From: Hydractinia symbiolongicarpus
Lineage: Eukaryota; Cnidaria; Hydrozoa; Anthoathecata; Hydractiniidae
DNA length: 64,000 bases
Reading direction: 5' to 3'
Assembly: GCF_029227915.1 (NCBI RefSeq)
Contig: NC_079885.1
Coordinates: 13,653,001-13,717,000 of the forward strand
Below the pieces are notes generated by a model. That model was not told the origin of the DNA and did no database searches. It saw nothing but the letters and a program-made list of their open reading frames with translations. Position numbers and translations under genes: made by a program. Shown piece by piece: positions 16,542 to 27,600 of this stretch (within the stretch, counting starts at the first letter, position 1; the number at the start of each line of letters is the position of its first letter).

Positions 16542-17735
16542 ATGGATGACATTTTCAAATATAACCCGAACGCGACATATAAGCCAAATGGAGGGACGTA
16601 TCTTCAAATATTGGGCGCCAGGGATCTGTACAAACAGGCCATTATTGTGTCCGAAAGTGGATCCTTCCCCGCTTCCTTTCCTAACATTTTTACCAATTAT
16701 GAACTTGGTGAAAACGCGCAACGCATGAACGTGTGGAATGAGCAACCTTTTAGACTGTGGCAAACCCAGCTCAATTTCGCCACCTGGTGCGCTTCAAGTG
16801 CCTGCGGAGTCAGCTCCGAACACTTGAAGGATGGTAGATCCATGGTCAGGTCGATATATCGCTTCCATGTGTATTATCAGATTAGGCGAATCATTAAGCG
16901 CTTGCAGATACCTCTGCCCTTTGAGGATAGTTTCAATCAATACGACAATCCTTATTCAAATGAGGAGTTTCTAAAAATATGTGGTGATTATGGGGTTGAT
17001 CCCAACCAAATGAAATACAGGGGTCAGTACTTTCTCAGTTCATATCAAAAAAGGCGTAAGGACTATCCAACTCCGGGGTTAAGTTATTTCACAAACGACT
17101 CCATGACGCGGTGGATTGTGGAAAAATCCGATGGATTTACGAAAACGGGCCTTGTGAAGATCTCGAGCAGTGTCAGGGCCTATGCATATCTTGTTCTTAG
17201 TTCTCAAGCCTCAGCGCGATCCTCCATCCTCGGTAATGATTCAAGTGCTCTGACCGCCCAAAAAGTTTTTATGAATAACCTTGAGGACATTGTTAACCGT
17301 AGGGTCGATATTCAGGAGGACATTAAGCGTTATCAGGATACTCTAAACTACGCATCAAGTAAGGTTGATTATTCCGTCGGTCGGGGTATTTATATGATAC
17401 CCAGCGACATGAATCTTAGAATTAAGACCGGTGTGGTGGGTTACAACAACAAGATTTTGATATCCGGCGAGGATCTTACCATTGGGATTAATCGAAAGGT
17501 TAACGAATCACATAAATCCGTGACGCCGGTCCATACCGATATCCATCCTGATCATCCTGATAAACACACTATCGTGAAACATGTGGATACCGTGGATACC
17601 GCGGATAAACACATTACCGGAGCTACCGGTGGCGGCGATGTTGGTGCTACTGGGAGTAGTACACACGAGGATGAGAAGATTGCTCTGATTTTATCTTTTA
17701 CCGCGGCATTTAGCATATGGTATGCTTTCCGATAG
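16542..17735 (+). CDS. Polinton conserved protein with C-terminal membrane anchor
   Basis: 397 codons. I recall close relatives in other cnidarian Polintons but no assigned function. A helical, aromatic-rich N-terminal two thirds (about 1-290) contains WNEQPFRLWQTQLNF and IYRFHVYYQIRRIIKRLQIP; a His/Thr/Asp-rich linker follows (about 335-360, HPDHPDKH type), then a C-terminal membrane segment (IALILSFTAAFSIWYAF). It is divergent from the capsid genes and its stop touches the right inverted repeat. A virion-associated or attachment role is conceivable but only inferred. No cysteine-protease triad can be seen in it. Confidence 0.85.
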   Translation: MDDIFKYNPNATYKPNGGTYLQILGARDLYKQAIIVSESGSFPASFPNIFTNYELGENAQRMNVWNEQPFRLWQTQLNFATWCASSACGVSSEHLKDGRSMVRSIYRFHVYYQIRRIIKRLQIPLPFEDSFNQYDNPYSNEEFLKICGDYGVDPNQMKYRGQYFLSSYQKRRKDYPTPGLSYFTNDSMTRWIVEKSDGFTKTGLVKISSSVRAYAYLVLSSQASARSSILGNDSSALTAQKVFMNNLEDIVNRRVDIQEDIKRYQDTLNYASSKVDYSVGRGIYMIPSDMNLRIKTGVVGYNNKILISGEDLTIGINRKVNESHKSVTPVHTDIHPDHPDKHTIVKHVDTVDTADKHITGATGGGDVGATGSSTHEDEKIALILSFTAAFSIWYAFR

Positions 17736-17994
17736 CAAGAGGCCATTATAGACACACATAACACTATAAATTATAAGGCACGACAGATGAGGGTGGGTAG
17801 GGACCCATGGGGAGGGGAGGGGGCCCGGGGGACACGGCGGGGGTTGGGGGGTTGGGGCGGATCCGGACATTCGTAGGTGCTAACGGATTTTATAGACTCT
17901 TCTATCGTTGATTTGACGTGGATGGCCTATAATTTGACGTGGAATGGTAAAGTGCTAACGGGGTCTGTCCTAACATCCGCCTTTTCCTATCTCT
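17735..17994 (-). repeat. Polinton right terminal inverted repeat
   Basis: Partner of 2183-2442, 259 of 260 positions identical. It contains long G runs on the plus strand (17791-17823 and 17839-17860) that could fold as G-quadruplexes. The stop codon of the 397-residue gene (17733-17735) touches its inner edge. Confidence 0.95.
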
Positions 17995-17999
17995 TGACA
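17995..17999. repeat. Right target-site duplication of the Polinton (TGACA)
   Basis: Direct repeat of 2178-2182 immediately outside the right inverted repeat. Confidence 0.75.
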
Positions 18000-18503
18000 G
18001 ACAGACACACTTAGCGTATTATTATAAGAGATACGATTAAACGTTTTTGTAACGTTTCTTTTCTAACGTTATTAAGACAAACATAAGATTTAACATTTAA
18101 TAAACGTTGTGAAAAAAAAGTTTTTTACACGCCACTAAATGACGTATTTTTAACGTTATTAGTGTGACGTTATAAAAACGGTATACGATTAGACGTTTTT
18201 GTAACATTTCTTTTGTAACGTTATGTTAAAGAAACCAAAAGTTACGTTTTTAAATAACAATTAGAGGCAGATTTATAGGCAAGCCAATCACTTTCGGCCA
18301 GCCTAGTCTTGTATCACGTGACATGTGACTAAGTATGATGTAACTGCGTCATTGGTTGTTCTTGCTAGACTAAAATTTATGATCGACAGATGTATATATA
18401 TCTCTGTGAAACAGCCCATGCTATATCTCGAAATCTGGCCGGTTATGCCATAGGTGAAAAACAAAACAAAAAAAATTAGACGGAAGAGTCTTTACTATAT
18501 GAC
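18000..18503 (+). promoter_or_regulatory. Promoter and 5' UTR region of the HERPUD homologue
   Basis: About 500 bp between the Polinton and the host ATG. It begins with the last 30 bases of Helitron B. A roughly 155 bp spaced direct repeat follows (ATACGATTAAACGTTTTTG at 18029, ATACGATTAGACGTTTTTG at 18183) with ACGTTA motifs. A CCAAT box at 18284-18288 is followed after nine bases by CCAGC, one dinucleotide swap from the ER-stress element CCAAT-N9-CCACG; CACGTG lies at 18315-18320 and an inverted CCAAT at 18351-18355. The transcription start is not determinable. Confidence 0.45.
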
Positions 18504-18635
18504 ATGGAATCCTTGATAAAACTTACTGTTAAGACACCTAATCAACGTATTAATGACATTCAAATTGATTGTGATATCAGATGGACTGTACGCAAATTAA
18601 AAGAGTATTTACAAGACGTGTATCCTTCAAAGCCA
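18504..18635 (+). CDS. HERPUD: HERPUD exon 1 (start codon)
   Basis: 44 codons starting MESLIKLTVKTPNQR and ending YPSKP before GTAAGG, phase 0. First strands and helix of the ubiquitin-like fold. Confidence 0.9.
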
Positions 18636-21600
18636 GTAAGGTTTTAGCTAGCTTTATACATTTCATTTTTAGCTACACATCTACCTGGATAATATTTTTG
18701 CATAAGCAAGGAAAGTATCAGTATTAAAGGCTAAACTTTAGAATACGTACTGGAAAAATTATAATTTAAAATTAAGCTGCAGCAACACAGATATCTGAGC
18801 TGCAGCTTTTATATTATATGATGTATCTGTGTTGCAGCTTTGATATGAGGCTGTAAAATTCTCATTTTTTAAAGGTGTGTATCTGTGTTGCAGCGTTTAT
18901 GTGATGCTCAAATATTCTTTTATTAAAAAAATGCGGATTGTTGATGAAAAATTCTTGTTCTTCAGGTGCATAAAAGCTGCAACTCAGATATATCAGAGTT
19001 GCTGCTTTTAAAAATTATTGTTCTTTATAATTTTAAATCTGCAATGAACATTATATTTTAAATTATATATAAATTCAATGTCTTAGTTCTTTTATTATCA
19101 ACAATAATAATAAACTAGTCGATAAGGCCTGTGGAAGAATCCACTCAAGCAGAAGATTATAGGTTGTTTTGCAGGTTTTACTAACGTCAGCAGTGCAGAT
19201 ACAAATTTTTTTCGGCAAAATGTAGTTTTTCTCCTGCCTGTTATGCGTATAGATTAAAGCGCTGATAAAAATGTGTTCACAAAGGCATAAGGTACGATGG
19301 CCCCTATGGCTCACTTCTCTTTCAAATCAAAAACACTTCTCTTCTATATAACGAAACACTTCTCTTCAGTATTTTGACACTTCTCTTCTACACTTAACAC
19401 TTCTCTGCATGTGGCTCTTTACAACTTAAATTCTAAAATCTGGTCCGCAATTTTATATCATTGGTGCGTAGTTTTAACCTTTTGTGAGGTTTATTACACC
19501 GGACCAGTCCCCTCGCCATGTGACATATTTTTGCAACAAGAATAAGGTCTGATGATGGTACTGAAAACTGTATTTTGGAAGCTGTTGAGATTGCATTAAG
19601 ATCTCAGCATAATGACGAATATGCTGGCACTGGCAGTTTTATTGTTTGTACATTAACAGCTAATCGAATATGTTGCTACTGCTTTATGGATTTGATCAGA
19701 AAGAACCTTAATGAATTTGCGATTCGTTGGAATCAACTTCTGTTAGCACCAAGCAAAGGTGCTACTGCTCCCTCTGGAAGGCCTGATACATAGTACTTTG
19801 TTCCAGAATCCAGAATTATATGGTTGCAAGTCTTTTAAAAAAAACTTTAGATCTTAATGAGCTAGAAGAGTTTAGCAAACTATCTTTACCAGATCACGAT
19901 AATGAGCCTGAATGTATTGAATTTGCGGAAACAGTTCTTCCAATGGAGGGTTTCTCCAAACTTAAGCCAGATACAGCTCATGAAGCTATCGATTATTATA
20001 TCGCCTTGATTTGTGCAGTCAAAAGATATATGTAATACAACACCTGTAACAATGTAAAATGCTTGCATTTTAGAAATATATATCTTGTTTTTTGAAAACC
20101 ACGAGTTCTTTTCCCAACAAAGATCACAATGTTTATTGCTGCAAAAAAAATATCTTGGTTTTTGTAAACCAGGAATTCTGTTCCTAACAAACATCACAAT
20201 CAATGTTTATTCCCGGATAAAGTAGGGTCAATTGTAACACGCAAAACGTTCTAGTTTCGCCGAATCGCAATTATAAAAGTTCAAAGTTAGTGGAAACTAG
20301 ATAAAAAAAAAGCGATCTCGTATTACACTTCTGGGACCGTATAAGAATATAGCTTGAAATTTCGCAAAGTTTTTCCCGCGAAAAATCTAATTTTGTAGAA
20401 ACGTTAATATGCCCCCGTAAGAATTTGTGCAAACTTAACTGGGTCCAAAATTTCCTATGCGCAGGGCCTGGGGTGTGCCATTTATTTATAAACAAGATCT
20501 GGATAAATTCATATATTAAGGACCAGATTCAGTCTGGAAAATTTTCGAGCTTATGGAAGAGAAGTGTTTCGCACTTGGAAGCGAAGTGTTTTGCACTTGG
20601 AAGGGAAGTGTTTCGAACGGAAGAGAACATTGGGTATCAAAGTAGAGAAGTTTTTTATACAGAAGAGAAGTGTTTTTATACAGAAAAGAAGTGTTGTTAT
20701 ACAGAAGAGAAGTGTTTTGACTAAGAAGAGAAGTGTTTTTATTGAGAAGATAAGTGAGCCATAGGGGCCATCGTAATAAGGAGATATGTGTTTTAAAATT
20801 TTAAAATTTTGTTGACATCAGTAAAGTCCTCTAAAATACCAAAAAAAATTTTGATAAAAATTTGTAATGTGAAATCCATTTAGGGAGGAGTACATTGGAA
20901 AAGAGAATCGCAACTTGTATTTTGATGACGTGTGCCAGGACCCGACAATACTTTTTTCCTAAAATTTGTTGACACATTGCTATCAATGTGTAGAGCTTGA
21001 AACGCTGATCAAAATAATGTATAGAATCACCAACAGGAATAATAAAGTCACAAATAACACATCTGAAACATATACATTGTATAAAGTGATTACGTTTGGT
21101 TACGTTGAAAACCTTTAATATTTCAATCAGAAATGTCAAGAACATCAAATTTATATCTGGAAAATCATTTATTTGGTTGCATGCTATCCTGTTCCCCAAA
21201 ACATACAAAAAATGTAAAGAATTAACGGTTAAGAACCATTTTTTTTTCTTAGTATGATGATCTGCAGTGACCTTTACCAACCATTTTAAACGAAATGTCA
21301 AAAAGAATAAGGAGTAAATTTTGAATCAACAAAGATATATATTATTTTTGGAAAACATAGTGTAATGGTCCGTCCTCACAAAAGTTTACACAAAATGTAA
21401 AACAGATCGGTTTTTGAGGAGCACATCCAAATCAAGAAAAATCAGTTCATTTAGCATGTTCTACATTGCCATTGCTTATAAGTCTTCCACAAAAAGGTTA
21501 TGAAACACACCAAATTATACAAAAACCAGGCATTTCATGAAATATAAAAAACAAAAAAGTTTTTGTCAGAACAATTAGTAATTTTTTTATCATCACCAAA

Positions 21601-24600
21601 TACGATTAATATAAAGATGACTTGCTATCTTAATATTTTTTTTGTTTTTAATTTTTTTGGCAGGCAAAATAAAGCAATTCAATTGGCTAATGATTCTTTT
21701 TAGAAGATTTGATTGGTTTAGTAACTATTTGTCTGCCGAAAAAAATGTAAACAAAGCTTATAGCAAGTCATCTATACTACAATTATAAAATTCTTAAGAA
21801 AAACGTGAAACCATGGAACTTTCAGCAAAAATGAAATCACATATAGTTTAGTTCTCCCCCACAAAAGTTTAATACCAAATATGAAAAAGCCATTAGCTTA
21901 CACAAGCATTTAGTGTAGTCCAATTCCACAAAAGTTTGTTCTTTCAGTATATTGCATGAGGTCTTTTTCCCACAAAAGTTTACACAAAATTTTAAAAAAC
22001 AGCAGTTGCAACACAAACAAAAACACAAACAACCTCTCATCTATTATAATAAAGTCAAAAACCAATGTAAATTTCCAATCAAATGTCTACAACTCCCTGT
22101 AAAAATAACCTGGCATTTTAGATGTAGGCTGACGTTAAACAGGATGTGAGAAACAAAACAATAAAAATAACTTAACACACACGCTTAAAATTCTGAAAAA
22201 AAATTATTCCACTTGTCATATTGCACGTGGTCCCTTTGTAAAGTTTACAGGAAATGCCAAAAGTAATATAAAATACATCTGCAAAAGTTCAAGATTTTGT
22301 AGGTAGGTAGCTATAGCTTGTTACATTATATTCGTGCTCATAAAAGAAAAGAAGTTTGGAACTAAGGTAGCTAGCTATAGATAATTAGAGAGGAGGAATA
22401 ACAATATAAGTCATAGGTTAGAGCTAGCTAGCCATGGAATGAGGAGCAGCCATTGGAGGCTAACAATAGCTAGCTAACAGTAGCTACAGTACAGTCCAGA
22501 TGTAAGCGTACACGTACACGTACGCTCAACTTGCAAAAATAATTGCTTTCATTAAAAAAAACAATAGGATAGCGAGTTCCTTTCAAATTGCGCGAAAATA
22601 ATTGCTTCGTGTTAAAAACAAAAGCATAGCAAGAAACATTGTTTAAAACTCTGCGCGAGAATAAATTAAACGCGAAGGCCATTGAATTTTTATTTTTTTA
22701 ACAACGAAACAATTATAGTAATGCGATTTTAATCTCGATTTATTTAAAAAACACAAGCTCTTTTAAAAAGCAACAAATCCAATGATCTAATCATTTTACG
22801 AGTAATCATTTTATTTTTAATACGAACTTTTCGTATCATTAGAATTATAAAGTTTGTATATATAAAGTTCTATCATTTAAAATAAAGTTTGTATGTGGTT
22901 CGTATTATTTCAAAGAAGTTCGTATAAAAATTTTCTTATACAAAGTTTATTTATATAGTTTACTAGTCGATAAAGGCCGTGGAAAAATCTACTAAGGCAG
23001 GATAAAAATGAAAAAGAAGTGGCATTTGAATTTTGATGATGTCAGCAACCTATCCACAAAAAAGCACTGATCACTGTGAAAACACTGTGAAAAATGTATG
23101 TGAAAATGTATATGATAAATGTATAAATGTATATGTATTTGATGAATGGTTAATGAGATATAAGGGTTTAAAAATTTCGCTGACGTTAGCAAAGACCTGC
23201 CAAAAAAACAAAAATTTTTTTTCAGAAGTGTGTGTACTTGTTCATCATATAGATCTTGAAACGCTGATCAAGAAAATGTATAGGATCGTGTATCTTTGAC
23301 AAACGGTTGCAGAGATATTGGGGTTTAAAGGTTTTTTAATGACGTCATCAACCCGTCCATTCTGAAACGGATTTAGGGTCTTAGGTTTGGGAATATTGAC
23401 GTTGTGCCGTGAAGTCAGAAAATTTAACATTTAAGACAACTCGGCTACATCAAAGGAATATGAAGACATCCACTTTGCCTGTTACAGACACAGATGGATA
23501 CAATCTCTGTATGATTATAGAGATTATTATAATTGGACTATTACTAAAGTCTTTATATTTAAATTTTTTAACAATTATAAATTTTGTTTCGTTATACAAG
23601 TTTATTTTCTTTGAACTAAGTTTTTATGTTTAAATATTTTTTAACATTGACAAAGTTTGTTTCGTTAACGAAGTTTCTTTAACAGATATTATTACAAGTC
23701 TTTTTTGGAAAAAAACTTTCAAAATAACTCGCTGAGTCTTGTTATAAAAAACTAAACTTATTTTATTAGAAGTAAATAATAAGTTTAAATAATATTACTT
23801 GCGCTAGAATTAAATAATAAGTTTAATTCTTCAATTACAGTGTCTATAATGGAGTAGGGTATTCTGATAAGTATATTTTTCTATGTATTTTCGCATCACT
23901 CACGCTGTTAATATTTTTTTGTTGCGAAGGAAAAATAATAATAATAATTTGTCTCACTATAAAAAATGTTTGGAGAAATTTGTTCTCTTGTTTTACATAA
24001 CTATTGTCTGTATCGCGTATTGCGTCATTGCACAGGATTTACGATGCTGTCACGATAGTAACATTTTATAGTATCGTGAAAGTGGTGATCCATCGTGGGG
24101 TCGACTTTCACGACGCATTGTGTTTTTCGCGATCCACATCGCGACCGTCATGATACATCTTTAAACATTATAATAACACTTAATTATTGTCATAAGAGAA
24201 TAACGCCATTAAATATAAATAATTGTTTTTTTGTTGTTTTTTTAGTTCAAAAATATTTTCGTTGTTGTAAGCTTCTTTTTTGTTTAGACGACTCCAACTT
24301 ATTTAGTTGTTCTACAGGCGAAGTCGATAGTAGCTTGCTTACGGTCGGTCGGTGGGCAAATTAAAATTAATTTTATCAAGAATGTTTGGTCGGAACAACA
24401 AAAAAACAAAAACAACAGAGGAGGGTGTTACGACAAGCATATTTTTCTATGTATTTTCGCATTACGCATGCAGTTAATATTTTTTTGTTGCGAAGGAAAA
24501 ATAATAATAATTTGTATCATTATAAAAAATGTTTGGATAAATTTGTTCTCTTGTTTTGAATTATTAAAATAAGTAGCTGTCAAGGTGAAAAGATAAATAT

Positions 24601-27600
24601 ACTTGCATGCTCAAAGTTATACAGCAAGAATTATTCTTGTGCTGTTTTGAAAGTTATACAAAATATACTTGTGTTGTTTTGTATACAGTACTGTGAAAAG
24701 GTTTGTTAACATCGTGGTTCGTGTTTATTTCATGTAACGCACGAACCACGATAGTCCAAGATGCGCATTTTTTTAACAACCATGGACCTCACGATCATGT
24801 TTCGTGGACTACACGAACGAAAATTAAATATTACATCGTGGCTTCCACGATAGATAATTTCTATTGTAAAACAAAGACCGTTAGTTTATCAATTAAATCA
24901 AAAAACCGATGGCAAAAAATAAATTAACACGTTTTAATTTGTTGTCATAAAGCTAGCTACATAATAGATTTTAATCGTTCGTGAATCAAAATGCGATCTA
25001 AAAAACATTTTTATCTTCGCTTTTCGTTTTAAACTTTTAAAATGCGATCTTAAAAAACATTTCTATCGTCGCTTTTCATTTTTAAACTTTTTAAATGCCA
25101 TCTAAGAAAACATTTCTATCGCCGCTTTTCGTTTATAAACTTTTAAAATGCGATCTAAAAATACATTTCTATTGGCGCTATTCGTTTATAAACTTATAAG
25201 TTGCGATCTAAAAAACATTTCTATCGCCGCTTTTCTTTTATAAACTTTTAAAATGCGATCTTAAAAAACATTTCTGTCGCCGCTATTCGTTTATAAACTA
25301 TTAAAATGCGATCTTAAAAAACATTTCTATCGCCGCTTTTCGTTTTAAACTTTTAAAATGCAATCTTAAAAAACATTTCTATCGCCCCTTTGGGTTTTAA
25401 ACTTTTAAAATGCGATCTTAAAAAACATTTCTATCCGTGCAGACAAATTTAGCTTTTCTAGATAAATGACATTTCGTAAAAATACGATTGCGTCTATGAC
25501 GAAAAAGTATACACCAAGCAAAAACTACGAATATGCTTTTTTAACCTGATAAAACCTGAAACAAACAAATTAACTTTAATAAAAGACTTTTTTGAAAAGA
25601 AAAAAATTAAATTATACTGGTTATAAAAATCGTTGAGCTCGCGAAAATAATCGTGGGACACACGATCCTTCATGGAAATAATAATATTAGCGTGGTGGCC
25701 ACGATAGAATGTTTGAATGTTTGTTATACATAAAGACCACGATTTTATCGTGGTTCGTGTGCACCACGCTTGTTACATGAACACGATGTTAACAAACCTT
25801 TTCACAGTACTGTAACTATACAGCAAGTTATTCTTCTCCCACTTTAAATAATAAAAATAACAGAAGTGATTTTGATAAAAAAAGGTTAGTGTTCATTTAT
25901 TTGTTTTTTTGCGCAGCCTTATAAAATAATCTAAATTTAACTGCAAAATCTTTTTACGGACTTTAGTTTAGGTGACAATATTTAAAGTCTTGTGCAGCAT
26001 CAAAATTATTTAAAATTCATAACAAAGGAGGGTGTTACGACAAGAGTATTCTACCTTGTTTTTAATATTTTTCCTAAATGGTATTGACTAAAAGTCTTGC
26101 ATTTTAGCTAGCGTAATTTCAAACATACATAATCATAACGAAGGAGGGTGTTCAGTGTGTTAGATGAGGGTCTTTTGAAAAAAAATTTTTTAGATAAGGG
26201 TCTCTTGAAGGAAAAATTTTTAAAAACAGCCTTTTCCAGCGCGTTTTCTTTTAAAATATCGGTCGAAAACTTCGTATTTTTTACTCGCATGCCACCATTT
26301 TTAAATTTACGTGAAATGCTAATCTAACGTTAACAACAAAAGAATAAATAAATAAAAACATTAGTTACAATATTTTTCGATTTACCATTTTTGTTTCAAA
26401 GATTTAACGTAATATTTTGAATTATGTGACAACTTTTCACTACACCTAACTCACTTTCGCTACATCAACAAATTCCACTCATACATTTTACATTTCAAAT
26501 AGAATGTGTTCTTTCAAATTAAATCTTTTCGGATAATCAAGACAAGGCACAGAAGGCAGATAGCGACAAGCCTGAAAAGCTCGCAAGCTTCGTGAAACTT
26601 TAAATTTCAAAAATATTGATAGAAATCTTGTAAAGTATCTAGCCGAAAAGATTGAATAGTGTAGTTTTTGTGTTTCCTGGCATTTATCAACATCAGAATT
26701 TTCAAATTATACATGCTCTTCAAGAACATTGTAGCTTTTCCAAAATCTTCCATTGGGAAAAAGAAAGCTACTTTTGATTGGGAAGAGGCCGTTTACCAGC
26801 CTCTAATTACGCTAGCTAACACCCTGGTGTTACGACAATAATAACCTGTCATGTTTTTCATTTGTATTATAACTATTTAAGCGAAAAATTAAAACTTTTT
26901 TTTAACCACATAACTATTTTTGTGATTACAAAATTAGGGCATCGCGTATTTTAGTTTCATCGCAACAAATTACCATGAACAAAGAATCAACTGCAAGTGG
27001 CCCTACAGTAACGTTATTGATTTACCTTGTTTAATGTAATTGTAGATTGACATTCAACCAACAAAAAATAACATTGATTATCTTCTATGCTCATTATATT
27101 TTCAGATGGGATAAGAAAATGTGTTTTTTTTTTAAATTTTTTTTCTTTAAAACGTTTTGCTTGGAATCATTGTTTTTCTGTTTTTGAGAAAATTAGGGCC
27201 GATCGGGCCTGTAGAACAACTAATTAATTTAGAGTCGCCTAATGTGAAGTTTGAAAGCATTTTCTGTATAAGTTTGCCGTGAAATCTTTTTACCCTCTTC
27301 CTCTTCGATAATTTTGCTAATCCGAGTATACCAAGTTCCTTTTTTCTGAAGATTTATTATTCGCTGTTTAGAATATTTTGGAAGTACCATGTTTCTTGCT
27401 GTAAGTTCGATTTTTAAATGATTTCATTACGACATACAGAACAGCATTAAAAATTTTTTTGCTCAAAGGGAAACTAATTGCTTAGGCGCTGACATCATAA
27501 GGAAAATATATATCATATGACAGATGGTAGAGTAAAATTTCTTCCCTGCATAGTAACAAAAAAATTGATGTGGAACAAGGGTCCACATCAAATATCAATC

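Larger units (their letters stand above)
2183..17994. mobile_element. Polinton/Maverick (integrated polintovirus-like element), 15,812 bp
   Basis: A complete self-synthesising transposon or integrated virus genome. It is bounded by 260 bp inverted repeats beginning AGAGATAGG and by TGACA direct repeats. It encodes protein-primed DNA polymerase B, a retroviral-type integrase, an FtsK/HerA-type packaging ATPase, a double jelly-roll capsid protein and a penton-like protein, the set that defines Polintons as virus relatives. About 16 ORFs fill nearly all of it. Minus-strand genes: polymerase, two SAP proteins, two paralogous membrane proteins, and a block from 12003 to 16503. Plus-strand genes: integrase, a coiled-coil membrane protein and a 397-residue protein. 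Apart from the polymerase break at 3852 the ORFs are open, and the inverted repeats differ at one base, so insertion looks recent. No protease ORF is found. Confidence 0.95.
1631..18029 (-). mobile_element. Short non-autonomous Helitron (B), interrupted by the Polinton
   Basis: Read on the minus strand, this element starts TCTCTTATAATAATACGC at 18029 and ends CTAG at 1634-1631, preceded by a hairpin (CCACGGG class) within the last 35 bases. Its flanks are A at the 5' side and T at the 3' side, the A|T target expected for Helitrons. Removing the Polinton and one TGACA leaves about 582 bp, close to the intact 561 bp copy at 22963-23523. No Rep-helicase ORF is present, so it is non-autonomous. 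The Polinton landed near its 5' end. Confidence 0.7.
19115..22480 (-). mobile_element. Helitron-like copy (C), long form, interrupted and 5'-truncated
   Basis: Its 3' end (CTAG at 19115-19118, followed inward by the CCACAGGCC hairpin region) and body follow the intact long copy at 51540-53630 in order (CTTGAAACGCTGATCAAAAT at about 20998; GTGACCTTTACCAACCATTT at about 21268). A DNA transposon sits inside at 19293-20775. Similarity ends near 22480, before the expected 5' end. No ORF of note. Confidence 0.65.

Noticed and set aside
24988-25436. Regularly spaced repeats that might suggest a CRISPR-like array
   Set aside because: Units are contiguous with no unique spacers, and the host is a eukaryote. 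It is a satellite within a MITE. The same applies to 43870-44820.
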